Shown: one piece after another, positions 52,784 to 60,761 of the stretch
Numbering within the stretch: the stretch's first letter is position 1
How the letters are laid out: each line of letters starts with the position of its first letter
NCBI RefSeq assembly: GCF_001654455.1
Contig: NZ_CP015772.1
Location: forward strand, 3,410,001-3,474,000
Direction: 5' to 3'
Length of the DNA: 64,000 bases
DNA from: Niabella ginsenosidivorans
Lineage (GTDB): Bacteria > Bacteroidota > Bacteroidia > Chitinophagales > Chitinophagaceae
Made by a program: the position numbers and the translations under genes
Notes under the pieces: model-generated
Databases searched by the model: none
What the model saw: only the letters and a program-made list of their open reading frames with translations
Told to the model about the DNA's origin: nothing

Positions 52784-53791
52784 ATGAATTTTTTTAATAA
52801 TCATAAAAAACTTTTTGGAACCGCAGCATTGTTTTTTATTGGCCTTACTGTTATGGTGGCTATACTGCCCGCCATCAATAACCAGCAGCACAATGCCCCG
52901 CTGCCCGGCGCCTCCCCCCTGAGTACGGACGCCAGAAAGGGAAAAGCAATATTTGTAGCTAACGGCTGCGTTGCCTGTCATACCCAACAGGTGCGTAATG
53001 TGGATATGGATAAAGTTTGGGGAAGCCGCCCCAGCCTTGCGGCAGATTATGCAGCTATTCACCGTACCGATTTCTGGAGAAATACCGCTACCCTGATGGG
53101 CACAGAACGCACAGGGCCCGATCTTACAGATGTAGGCAACCGGCAGCCCGGCAAAGACTGGAACCTGGTGCACCTGTATAATCCCAGGGCGGTAGTAAAA
53201 GAATCAGTAATGCCCGCATATACCTGGTTATTTACCGTAAAAAAAGAGCCTGCAAAAAATGATGTGGTGGTTAATGTACCCGCCGGATTTATGAAAGGTG
53301 CAGATGGGAAAATAGTAGCCACCAAAGAGGCGCTTTACCTGATCGCCTATCTGCAATCCCTGAAGCAGACTCCGCTGCCTGACGGCAGCTCTGCCCCGGC
53401 ATTTTTATACAAATCCGGAAAGAAAACGGTACCGGGAAACCCTGATGCAGTACCCGAACTGGACGGGAAAGCATTATTTGCCGCTAATTGCCAGGCCTGC
53501 CACCAGGAAAACGGGGAAGGGCTGCCGGGCGCTTTTCCGCCGCTGAAAGGAAGCCCGGTTGTATTGGGCGATGATCTGGAAAAATATGTAGACATTATTA
53601 TGAACGGCTACGATGCCCGGCCTGAATATGGTGCAATGCCTTCCGTAGGAACCAATATGAGTTTTACAGAAAACGAAGTAGCCGCTATTATTAACCACGA
53701 ACGTACCAGTTGGGGAAACAATGGCAAAAAAGTAACCCCTGATGAAATAAAGAAAATTATAGAACTGGTAAAATCCAAAGCTCAGAAATAA
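52784..53791 (+). CDS. Diheme cytochrome c: CcoO-like domain plus class I cytochrome c
   Basis: This encodes 335 residues anchored by one N-terminal helix (about 12-32). The first domain is CcoO-like: heme site CVACH (Cys62, Cys65, His66) in NGCVACHTQQVRN, and axial Met143 in VMPAYTWLF. The second domain is a class I cytochrome c with CQACH (236-240) and Met285 in GAMPSVG. It thus joins the roles of CcoO and of a CcoP heme domain in one protein, matching the CcoP-like N-terminus on subunit I. It starts 19 nt after the oxidase gene; the product is periplasmic and should feed electrons to it. Confidence 0.9.
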   Translation: MNFFNNHKKLFGTAALFFIGLTVMVAILPAINNQQHNAPLPGASPLSTDARKGKAIFVANGCVACHTQQVRNVDMDKVWGSRPSLAADYAAIHRTDFWRNTATLMGTERTGPDLTDVGNRQPGKDWNLVHLYNPRAVVKESVMPAYTWLFTVKKEPAKNDVVVNVPAGFMKGADGKIVATKEALYLIAYLQSLKQTPLPDGSSAPAFLYKSGKKTVPGNPDAVPELDGKALFAANCQACHQENGEGLPGAFPPLKGSPVVLGDDLEKYVDIIMNGYDARPEYGAMPSVGTNMSFTENEVAAIINHERTSWGNNGKKVTPDEIKKIIELVKSKAQK

Positions 53792-54057
53792 TGAAAAGAA
53801 AAACAACAACCTCCTTATTGTTGCTCCTGCTGTTGCACCTGGCTGCAATAGCCTGCCCGGTATGCGAGCGCAATCAACCCCGGGTTTTAAAAGGGATTAC
53901 CCATGGTGCCGGTCCCAATAACAGATGGGACTATATAATCGTATGGACAGCCGTTGTTATTGTACTGGCAACCCTGTTCTTTTCGGTAAAATGGCTGATC
54001 CGGCCCGGGGAAAAGTCCGCCAGTCACATTAAAAGATCCATTTTAAACAACCTGTAA
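53791..54057 (+). CDS. Small membrane protein with CPVC motif
   Basis: This encodes 88 residues; its ATG overlaps the stop of the diheme cytochrome gene by one base, so translation is coupled. A signal peptide-like N-terminus is followed directly by CPVCERNQP (Cys22, Cys25), then by one membrane helix (about 46-66) and a basic tail. The CxxC after the export signal would face the periplasm; it could hold metal or a disulfide, or help copper or heme insertion. I know no named family. An oxidase assembly or accessory role is inference from position. Confidence 0.7.
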   Translation: MKRKTTTSLLLLLLLHLAAIACPVCERNQPRVLKGITHGAGPNNRWDYIIVWTAVVIVLATLFFSVKWLIRPGEKSASHIKRSILNNL

Positions 54058-54058
54058 G

Positions 54059-54460
54059 ATGCATAAAAGCATTATATACATTTTTATTGATGAGGATCCC
54101 CAACCCGTTGCTGCAGTAGCCGCACCTGTAAATTTTGAACTGGATACACGCAAACTGGTTGACGGAGAGCATGTATTAAAAATTGTAAGCAAAGACCCAA
54201 CCGGAAAAGAAGGCATCCGGAAAATCCCTTTTACAGTACGCAACGGGCCTTCCATTGCTATTGAGGGTATCAAAGAAAACGCTATAGTAGACGGGGTGGT
54301 GCCATTAATGGTCAATGCCTATGGTAAAGGGGATCAAAAGTCCTTTTTAATAGAGGGCAGCGAAACACCACAAAGCATTCCTGCATGGGTGTGGATACTC
54401 ATCATCAGCTTTACAGGCTGGGCATTATTTTACCTGGCAAGGTATTTTTATATGACCTGA
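54059..54460 (+). CDS. Tail-anchored Ig-like protein of unknown function
   Basis: This encodes 133 residues. A beta-rich, Ig-like region covers about 20-100 (NFELDTRKLVDGEHVLKIVS, IRKIPFTVRNGPSIAIEG) and a single C-terminal membrane helix covers about 108-128 (WVWILIISFTGWALFYLARY). No signal peptide is seen, so topology is unclear. It starts 1 nt after the previous stop, clearly in the same operon as the oxidase and cytochrome. I cannot name a family; it may be a small extra oxidase subunit. Confidence 0.65.
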   Translation: MHKSIIYIFIDEDPQPVAAVAAPVNFELDTRKLVDGEHVLKIVSKDPTGKEGIRKIPFTVRNGPSIAIEGIKENAIVDGVVPLMVNAYGKGDQKSFLIEGSETPQSIPAWVWILIISFTGWALFYLARYFYMT

Positions 54461-54470
54461 TTATTTTATC

Positions 54471-54866
54471 ATGACTGAAAAAAAAGATATTACAACAATT
54501 GAAGACATCCGCCTGCTGGTGGACACGTTCTATGGAAAGGTGAGAGCAGACGTCCTGATCGGCCCCATCTTTAACCGGGTCATTACAGACCGGTGGCCGG
54601 AGCACCTGGAAAAGATGTACCGTTTCTGGCAAACCGTATTACTGGGCAAGCACACCTACTTTGGAAGCCCTTTTCCACCACATGCCCGGTTGCCGGTGGA
54701 GCAAAAACATTTTGACAGATGGCTGAAGCTCTGGCAGGAAACGCTTAATGAGCTCTATACAGGCCCCGTTGTTGAGGAGGCCTTATGGCGAAGCGGAAAA
54801 ATGGCAGTAATGTTCTTATCAAAAATAGCATACTACCGCGGCAGCGCCGAAAAACCCCTGGTATAA
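54471..54866 (+). CDS. Group III truncated haemoglobin
   Basis: This encodes 131 residues, a short globin. The start EDIRLLVDTFYGKVRAD, the GPIFNRVI block, FWQTVLLGKHTYFGSPFPPH and the proximal His80 in LPVEQKHFDRWLKLW are the pattern of group III truncated globins; the group II/I Gly-Gly motifs are missing. Such proteins bind O2 and NO and are often found with NO-stress genes. It lies 10 nt behind the Ig-like gene and is in the same operon, upstream of the RIC and haemerythrin genes. Confidence 0.93.
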   Translation: MTEKKDITTIEDIRLLVDTFYGKVRADVLIGPIFNRVITDRWPEHLEKMYRFWQTVLLGKHTYFGSPFPPHARLPVEQKHFDRWLKLWQETLNELYTGPVVEEALWRSGKMAVMFLSKIAYYRGSAEKPLV

Positions 54867-54900
54867 ACAACCGTTTTTTTAATCCGTAAAATAAAATCAA

Positions 54901-55338
54901 ATGATCGTTAAATACCCCTTTGCTGTTCCTTTGGTCTTTATATGGATCGGGTTCCTGTGCGCGATCAGCTTTATGGAGGCCTGGCTTAAGTTCAGGGCTC
55001 CGGGCATTACCGTGCCGCTGGGGCTGGGCATTGGTAAAATAGTATTCACGGCGCTCAATAAGGTTGAACTCGTTTTAGCAATTGCCATCGGGCTGGTTAT
55101 TGTTACCGCCAAAACTCCTGCGTGGTCAAAAATGAACCTGTTATTTGCACTGCCGCTTTGCCTGTTAATACTGCAAAAGATCTGGTTATTGCCTTCATTA
55201 AATGCAAGGGCTGAATTGGCGATACAGGGAGTGCCACAGGCCCCGTCCTGGTTGCATTTTTATTTTGTTACCTGCGAAATCCTGAAGCTGGCGGGCCTGA
55301 CCACATTTGGCATTTCTTTATTTGTAAAACCAACATAA
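54901..55338 (+). CDS. Four-helix membrane protein of unknown function
   Basis: This encodes 145 residues with four membrane helices (about 8-27, 45-68, 77-98, 121-140). The block AISFMEAWLKFRAPGITVPLG is distinctive; Glu26 and Lys30 within or next to a helix could be functional. It faintly recalls the TMEM205/DUF4149 group. I have seen similar genes beside globins and haemerythrins in Bacteroidota, but have no firm function. It lies 34 nt after the globin gene and 144 nt before RIC. Confidence 0.65.
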   Translation: MIVKYPFAVPLVFIWIGFLCAISFMEAWLKFRAPGITVPLGLGIGKIVFTALNKVELVLAIAIGLVIVTAKTPAWSKMNLLFALPLCLLILQKIWLLPSLNARAELAIQGVPQAPSWLHFYFVTCEILKLAGLTTFGISLFVKPT

Positions 55339-55482
55339 AACAGAGGGCTATAAACACAGGATATAACGCCCTTACGCACCGGCGGGGAAGAAAACGGATC
55401 CCGGAAATGCGCAGGGTTTTCAGAAAATTTAAAAAGCACATAAATGCGCTCCTTCTCATTTTTAAAAACAATAAAAAAATAG

Positions 55483-56211
55483 ATGATGAATATTTCTAAA
55501 GATGATAGCATTGGTACAATTGCAGCCAGCGACCTGCGTACCGGAATTGTATTTGAAAAATTCGGACTGGATTTTTGCTGCAATGGAAACCGGTCCATAG
55601 AAACGGCCTGTAAAGAAGCACAGGTCGATCTGAACAAAGTATTAAGTGCTCTTAAAGAAATTGATCCCCAGGGGAAGCCTGGTGTTGATTATAACACCTG
55701 GCCGCTGGACCTGCTGGCCGATTATATAGAAAAAAAGCATCACCGGTATGTATCAGCACAAATACCGGCAATAGAAGGCCTGCTTGAAAAAATAAATACC
55801 GTTCACGGGCAAAAGCACCCGGAGCTTTCTGAAATAAAAAAACTTTTTTCTGAATGTGCAGGAGAGCTGACAATGCATATGAAAAAAGAGGAGCTGATGC
55901 TATTTCCTTTTATAAAAAAAATGGTACAGGCCAGCCAGTTGCATACCCGGCAGCCATCCGCCCCGTTCGGCTCTGTGCAAAATCCCATATATACGATGCT
56001 GCACGAGCACAATACGGAAGGAGAGCGCTTCAATACCATCAGGTTGCTTACCAGTGATTATACGGTACCCCCGGATGGCTGTAACACCTACCGTACGGCA
56101 TACCATGCCCTTAAGGAATTTGAAGAAGACCTGCACCTGCATATTCACTTGGAAAACAATATCCTGTTTCCCAAAGCAATTGACCTGGAAAAATCATTCT
56201 CCTATTTATAA
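55483..56211 (+). CDS. ric: RIC/ScdA/YtfE-type di-iron iron-sulfur cluster repair protein
   Basis: This encodes 242 residues. The ScdA_N domain (about 5-60) holds VFEKFGLDFCCNGNRSIETA with the Cys32-Cys33 pair. The haemerythrin-like domain (about 80-232) has His/Glu ligands in EKKHHRYV, TMHMKKEELMLFP, MLHEHNTEGERF and LHLHIHLENNILFP, the di-iron pattern. RIC proteins restore iron-sulfur clusters after NO or oxidative damage. Its presence behind an Rrf2 gene and a globin is a strong sign of NO response. A 144-nt gap upstream could hold an extra promoter. Confidence 0.94.
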   Translation: MMNISKDDSIGTIAASDLRTGIVFEKFGLDFCCNGNRSIETACKEAQVDLNKVLSALKEIDPQGKPGVDYNTWPLDLLADYIEKKHHRYVSAQIPAIEGLLEKINTVHGQKHPELSEIKKLFSECAGELTMHMKKEELMLFPFIKKMVQASQLHTRQPSAPFGSVQNPIYTMLHEHNTEGERFNTIRLLTSDYTVPPDGCNTYRTAYHALKEFEEDLHLHIHLENNILFPKAIDLEKSFSYL

Positions 56212-56219
56212 AGAACCAT

Positions 56220-56690
56220 ATGAAAAGAGCCGAACAGATCATCCAGCTTTCCCGCGATCATCATTTCGGGTTACTGTTTTGCTGGAAAATCAAACAGGGC
56301 CTGTGTTTAAAAGTGGCCGCAGCGCGCATACAGGCATACATCCGTTATTACTGGCAGGAGCAACTGCAGCAACATTTTCATGAAGAAGAAACCCTGCTTT
56401 TCGGCAACAGGGAAGACCTGCTTTGCCGGCAGGCTATGAAAGAGCACAGGGAAATAGAGCAACTGATACAGCAAATTGCCGGGGGCAACCCTGATGTGGC
56501 GCAGTTCCAATCACTTGCAGACCTGCTGCATCGCCATATACGTTATGAGGAACGAACGGTTTTTCCCCATCTGGAAAAAACACTTACAGATGAGCAACTG
56601 AATAACGTTGGGAAAGCACTGCAGCAGTTGCATACAGCGCCCCCGGCTGACAACTTCCCGGACCCTTTCTGGGCCAGCCCCCAAAGCTGA
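56220..56690 (+). CDS. Haemerythrin-like domain protein
   Basis: This encodes 156 residues and starts 8 nt after the RIC gene. It is an all-helical four-helix bundle with His/Glu pairs at regular places: LSRDHHFGLLF, LQQHFHEEETLLF, AMKEHREIEQ and DLLHRHIRYEERTVFPHLEK. These resemble the di-iron ligands of haemerythrins, though one or two may be lacking. Likely a soluble O2/NO-binding or iron-handling partner of RIC. It is the last gene of the cluster. Confidence 0.88.
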   Translation: MKRAEQIIQLSRDHHFGLLFCWKIKQGLCLKVAAARIQAYIRYYWQEQLQQHFHEEETLLFGNREDLLCRQAMKEHREIEQLIQQIAGGNPDVAQFQSLADLLHRHIRYEERTVFPHLEKTLTDEQLNNVGKALQQLHTAPPADNFPDPFWASPQS

Positions 56691-56796
56691 AACAACAGTT
56701 TAAGGTACCCTTAACCAAGAAGCACAGGAGCAACATCCCGGAGGCCAATGCGGACCTGTTTCCTTAGTAAGCCGTGCTCCGTTTTTCAACTTATTA

Positions 56797-56804
56797 TAAC
56801 TTTG
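56797..56804 (+). promoter_or_regulatory. -7 box of the methyltransferase gene
   Basis: TAACTTTG exactly matches TAnnTTTG and ends 9 nt before the ATG at 56814, suggesting a leaderless mRNA. Confidence 0.55.
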
Positions 56805-56813
56805 GTTGTTTAA

Positions 56814-57410
56814 ATGGAAAACAAAAACCATTTGCCTGAACTTGATAAAGATTACTGGAATAACCGCTGGCTGGCAGGAGCAACCGGCTGGGATGTAGGC
56901 TATGCCACACCGCCCATTGTACAATTTATGCAGCAGGTACCTGATAAGAACATAGCGATACTGATACCGGGTTGCGGCAATGCCTATGAGGCTGCAGCGC
57001 TTTTGAACCTGGGTTTTACCAATCTTACTTTAATAGATATTGCACCTGCCGCAGTAGCAAACCTGCAACAGCTTTTTGGTAACCAGGTCACTGCCGTGTG
57101 TACCAATTTTTTTCATTACGAAGGGTCTTATGACCTGGTGCTGGAGCAAACATTCTTCTGTGCATTGAACCCTTCATTAAGAAAAAACTATGTTGCTAAA
57201 ATGCACCAGCTATTAAATACAAATGGCAAACTGGCCGGGGTGTTGTTCAGCACCCGGTTCCCTGACCCCGGCCCTCCGTTTGGAGGTACAAAGCCCGAAT
57301 ACCGGCAGTTGTTCTGGTCAGGTTTTAAGATCATTCACCTGGAAGCATGTTATAACAGCATTCCTCAAAGAAAAGGCCGTGAGTTATTTATTGAGTTAAT
57401 AAAGAAATAA
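56814..57410 (+). CDS. TPMT-like SAM-dependent methyltransferase
   Basis: This encodes 198 residues. The start YWNNRWLAGATGWDVGYATP and the SAM loop ILIPGCGNAYEAAALLNLGF are typical of the thiopurine S-methyltransferase-like group, whose bacterial members methylate thiol, selenium or tellurium compounds. Motif II-like LTLIDIAPAAV and the YDLVLEQTFFCALNP block agree. The gene has its own promoter, and two half-size YeeE/YedE (sulfur-compound permease) genes follow 31 nt later, so a role in sulfur or selenium handling is likely but inferred. Confidence 0.88.
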   Translation: MENKNHLPELDKDYWNNRWLAGATGWDVGYATPPIVQFMQQVPDKNIAILIPGCGNAYEAAALLNLGFTNLTLIDIAPAAVANLQQLFGNQVTAVCTNFFHYEGSYDLVLEQTFFCALNPSLRKNYVAKMHQLLNTNGKLAGVLFSTRFPDPGPPFGGTKPEYRQLFWSGFKIIHLEACYNSIPQRKGRELFIELIKK

Positions 57411-57441
57411 TTGAATAGATTGCATTGCATAAAATTTTATT

Positions 57442-58005
57442 ATGTCTGCATTTATAACACAGCCCTGGCCCTGGTATATAGCCGGTCCGCTCATAGGGCT
57501 CATGGTTCCGGCACTCCTGCTCCTGGGCAATAAATCACTGGGCATCAGCTCTTCATTACGGCATATTTGCGCAGCCTGTTTTCCATCCAAAATACCTTTC
57601 TTCCGGTACAATTGGAGGAAAGAGGTCTGGAACCTGTTTTTTGTGCTGGGAATTTTAACAGGAGGGGCCATCGCTGCCCTTTTCCTTACCGGCTCTGAGC
57701 CGGTGCAGGTGGCACCAGCGCTGGTTGCTGACCTGGCTAAATACGGCATTCACGATTACAGCAACCTGGTGCCGCTGGACATTATCAACTGGCATGCATT
57801 GTTTACAATACGCGGCTTTTTACTGATGGTCGCAGGTGGGTTCCTGGTAGGTTTTGGCACCCGATATGCCGGAGGCTGCACCAGCGGTCATGCTATTATG
57901 GGATTATCCAACCTGCAATGGCCCTCCCTGGTAGCAACCATATGTTTTATGACCGGGGGATTCGTTGTAGCTAACCTGATACTTCCATGGGTGCTTTCTT
58001 TATAA
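57442..58005 (+). CDS. YeeE/YedE-family transporter, first half
   Basis: This encodes 187 residues with about five membrane helices. The signature VGFGTRYAGGCTSGHAIMGL (about 134-153) with its Cys is the YeeE/YedE (DUF395) hallmark; in the full-length relative TsuA such cysteines relay thiosulfate. The protein is half the length of TsuA, and the next gene supplies a second half, as in the PmpA/PmpB-like pairs of many bacteria. The loop near 45-60 (CAACFPSKIPFFRYNW) has two more Cys. Confidence 0.9.
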   Translation: MSAFITQPWPWYIAGPLIGLMVPALLLLGNKSLGISSSLRHICAACFPSKIPFFRYNWRKEVWNLFFVLGILTGGAIAALFLTGSEPVQVAPALVADLAKYGIHDYSNLVPLDIINWHALFTIRGFLLMVAGGFLVGFGTRYAGGCTSGHAIMGLSNLQWPSLVATICFMTGGFVVANLILPWVLSL

Positions 58006-58023
58006 CTTAAAAATGTTCAAAAA

Positions 58024-58518
58024 ATGATCAGGGGAGATAATGATCCGGTATTGAAAAATCAGGATGAATTTATTGCAACAACTGCTGCAGAAAAAACTGG
58101 AAAAGGGTATTCCAATATAAAGTTTCTGATTGCAGGAATCATTTTTGGTATTGTGCTGACAAAAGCCCAGGTCATCAGCTGGTTCCGCATACAGGAAATG
58201 TTTCGCTTCCAGTCTTTTCATATGTACGGAGTGATCGGCAGCGCCGTTGGGGTGGGAATGCTCTCAGTATTCCTGATCAAAAAATTCAACATAAAAACGA
58301 TCTCAGGGGAAAAAATTGAAATACCTTCTAAAAAATTTAATAAGGGACAGATCTTTGGCGGGCTGATCTTTGGAGCGGGCTGGGCGCTTACCGGTGCCTG
58401 CCCGGGCCCTTTGTACGCCCAGATCGGCACAGGAGCCACGGTAGTCATCATTACCCTGCTCAGCGCGATTGCAGGCACCTGGGTATATGGAAGGATCAGC
58501 CAGAAACTGCCGCACTAA
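58024..58518 (+). CDS. YeeE/YedE-family transporter, second half (DUF6691-like)
   Basis: This encodes 164 residues with four membrane helices. The key block GLIFGAGWALTGACPGPLYA (about 116-135) has the conserved Cys of the family (GxCPGP). It starts 18 nt after the first half and surely works with it as a two-subunit channel for a sulfur compound. The N-terminal 30 residues are hydrophilic (MIRGDNDPVLKNQDEF...), longer than usual; a later start cannot be excluded. Confidence 0.9.
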   Translation: MIRGDNDPVLKNQDEFIATTAAEKTGKGYSNIKFLIAGIIFGIVLTKAQVISWFRIQEMFRFQSFHMYGVIGSAVGVGMLSVFLIKKFNIKTISGEKIEIPSKKFNKGQIFGGLIFGAGWALTGACPGPLYAQIGTGATVVIITLLSAIAGTWVYGRISQKLPH

Positions 58519-58606
58519 AATTTAAGATTTCTCCTGATTTGTCCGGATTATCCGGTTTTTCATGTCATTATTCCCGGTACTTTTACAGTATAAAACAGGC
58601 CTGTCT

Positions 58607-59299
58607 ATGAAGGGGATACTTATTTTTGCAGCACTGGTCCTGTCTGGAATGATCAGTTCCGGGCAGACAGTCATTCATCAATCATTAAAAAATAAGCTGG
58701 ATACTATTCTGATAATGGATCAGGGCATCAGAGAATACATAGTGGGCAATCCCACCGAAACAAGAAAGGACACGATCTCCAAACTACTGAAAATACCACG
58801 GGATTCGCTGGACAGGAATGGCTGGGGCATTATGAATAGCATCGATAAAATGAACCTGGCAAAGGTTGAAAAAATTATCGCCCACTATGGTTATCCAGGA
58901 AAGTCGCTTGTTGGTGAGCCCACCAATACTGCTGTTTTTTTTGTAATACAACATTCCGACAAAATCCCCTTTTACTTACCACTGATAAAAAAAGCTGCTG
59001 AAACAAAAGAACTCCCGTTCCGGTACTATGCGATGATGCTGGACAGAAAGCTGGCAGGCGAAGGAAAAGAACAGGTCTATGGCACCCAGGTTTTCAGTCA
59101 GCAGATCACTGATCCTGGAACAGGGGAAAAGAAAATGTTTGACTATGTTGTTCCGGTCAGAGACCCAAAAAATGTAAACAAAAGGCGGAAAGATGCCGGC
59201 TTTGATTCCACCATAGAAGAAAATGCATTAAGGCTTGGTGTAACCTATAAACCCTACACCTATGACGAAATCTATAAAATCACCGGTCAAAAGAAATGA
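58607..59299 (+). CDS. DUF6624-like secreted protein
   Basis: This encodes 230 residues from the ATG at 58607, which gives a good signal peptide (cleavage after SSGQ, about 18); the frame opens 15 codons earlier at 58562, but that would weaken the export signal. The mature part is helical: LDTILIMDQGIRE, WGIMNSIDKMNLAKVEKIIAHYGYP, FFVIQHSDKIPFYLPLIKKAA, and the conserved DRKLAGEGKEQVYGTQV, which matches my memory of DUF6624. Function is unknown. Its stop is directly next to the stop of the converging kinase gene (no gap). Confidence 0.82.
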   Translation: MKGILIFAALVLSGMISSGQTVIHQSLKNKLDTILIMDQGIREYIVGNPTETRKDTISKLLKIPRDSLDRNGWGIMNSIDKMNLAKVEKIIAHYGYPGKSLVGEPTNTAVFFVIQHSDKIPFYLPLIKKAAETKELPFRYYAMMLDRKLAGEGKEQVYGTQVFSQQITDPGTGEKKMFDYVVPVRDPKNVNKRRKDAGFDSTIEENALRLGVTYKPYTYDEIYKITGQKK

Positions 59300-60622
59300 T
59301 CAATAGCGTTTTACTTCCACCAGGTGATCTATTTTTTCTTTCGTATTCCAGGCCGAATGAATGGCCAGTGCCGCACCAACTGCCGTAGCCTGTGATACGG
59401 ACGCAGCATACACTTCCAGCTGCGGGAAGGCCTTTGCCAGCAGGTTCATAAAGATTCCGTTGCGCGCGAATCCCCCGTCAACATACAGCTGCTTTACCGG
59501 TGTATTGCTCAATACCAGCCGGGTTGATCTTTCCTGTTTCCTTACCAGGTGGGCGATCAGTTCATGATAGGCTTTCTGTATGGTTGCCCCTTCTGAGAAA
59601 CGGAATGCAGCAGTGGGGTTAACGCCGGGCGCATCAGCCAGTAATTCCGGATCATAACGGATATCATGTAAACAGGCAGGGTTCACATGAAAATGATCCG
59701 CCAGTTTTTTGACCTCCTGCTCATGCTCATTGCCTGCAAACAATCTTGATGATTTTAACGGGCTTCCTTCATAAGTAAGGTACGATAAGCAATCCTGCCT
59801 GAGCTCTGCTACAGTAAGCGGGGCTTTATTAAACGGGTTCATAGAAATGCACCAGGTTCCGGTAGAAAGCAGTAAAAAGGGGGCTTTGATCACCTGCATA
59901 TAAGGAATAAAGGCAGCAGAGCTGTCATGCAGGCCAACCCCGCATTTTAACGGCTGTCCCTCAATCATTGCATTAACGGTGTCTTTTGATGAAAAGACCG
60001 GCGCCAGTTTCTGATCCAGACCCTCGGCTGCAACCCAGCGGTGATACCTGTTTTCCTGAAAATTCCATAGCGCGGTATGACACCCGATGCTGGTAATATC
60101 GGAAAACAGCTGCCCGTGGATCAGGTAGCCCATATATTGGGGCAGGTGCAGGGAGGTATGTATTTGCCGGAATAATGCCGGTTTCTGTTCTTTTATCTGG
60201 TATAGCTGCAACCCTGAATTCAGGTTGCCTAAAACAGGTGATGCCGTTTCTGTTGCAAACAGATCGGCACCGCCGTATTTTGCATAAAAGGCCGTTTCCA
60301 ATTCCCCGGGGAAAGGTTTTAAATAATTATACAAAGGCGCAATGGCCTTGCCGGAAGCGCCTAAATGCACAAAACTGGCGCCATAAGCAGAAAAACTGAC
60401 CGCTTTTATTTTTATACCGGGGTCTTTTAATTTGGCAGCCAGTTTGCCCTTTACCCATTGGGTCAGCAAACGGATATCATCACAGGCAAAACCATCTTCA
60501 TCAACCGTTTCCTCAAAGGAGTGGCAATCCTCTTCCACAATCTGATAGTCCTCATTAAAGAAAAAAAATTTCTTATTGGTTTTTCCAATATCGAAAACTG
60601 CTATTCCTGGAATCGCGCTCAT
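59300..60622 (-). CDS. rhaB: FGGY-family carbohydrate kinase, probable L-rhamnulokinase
   Basis: This encodes 440 residues. The N-terminal ATPase fold starts with GIAVFDIGKTNKKFFFF (phosphate 1 motif); SVGLHD-like substrate contact is CGVGLHDSSAAFIPY, the adenosine/second phosphate motif is LLLSTGTWCISMNP, and LYVDGGFARNGIFMNLLAKA ends the FGGY domain. Family members phosphorylate rhamnulose, fuculose or xylulose. The isomerase and aldolase/dehydrogenase genes beside it make L-rhamnulose the likely substrate. It is last of the three rha genes on this strand. Confidence 0.88.
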   Translation of the reverse strand: MSAIPGIAVFDIGKTNKKFFFFNEDYQIVEEDCHSFEETVDEDGFACDDIRLLTQWVKGKLAAKLKDPGIKIKAVSFSAYGASFVHLGASGKAIAPLYNYLKPFPGELETAFYAKYGGADLFATETASPVLGNLNSGLQLYQIKEQKPALFRQIHTSLHLPQYMGYLIHGQLFSDITSIGCHTALWNFQENRYHRWVAAEGLDQKLAPVFSSKDTVNAMIEGQPLKCGVGLHDSSAAFIPYMQVIKAPFLLLSTGTWCISMNPFNKAPLTVAELRQDCLSYLTYEGSPLKSSRLFAGNEHEQEVKKLADHFHVNPACLHDIRYDPELLADAPGVNPTAAFRFSEGATIQKAYHELIAHLVRKQERSTRLVLSNTPVKQLYVDGGFARNGIFMNLLAKAFPQLEVYAASVSQATAVGAALAIHSAWNTKEKIDHLVEVKRY

Positions 60623-60635
60623 TTATATATAGAAT

Positions 60636-60761
60636 CGAGATTTGAGTGTTCCGATTTGAGTGTTGAGTGTTCAGTTAGCATTGCATTCTTCAGATCCCGC
60701 TTCCTGCTTTCCACTTGCGGCTTCCTACTCGCCACTCCCCATTTACTATTGACCATTGCCT
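60636..60761. repeat. Degenerate intergenic word repeat, copy 5
   Basis: The region contains GAGATTTGAGTGTTCCGATT and TTGAGTGTTGAGTGTTCAG, then CTTCCTGCTTTCCACTTGCG and CTACTCGCCACTCCCCATTT, with ACTATTGACCATTG at the end. Related words occur at 1165, 9730, 16492 and 38828. Confidence 0.6.
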
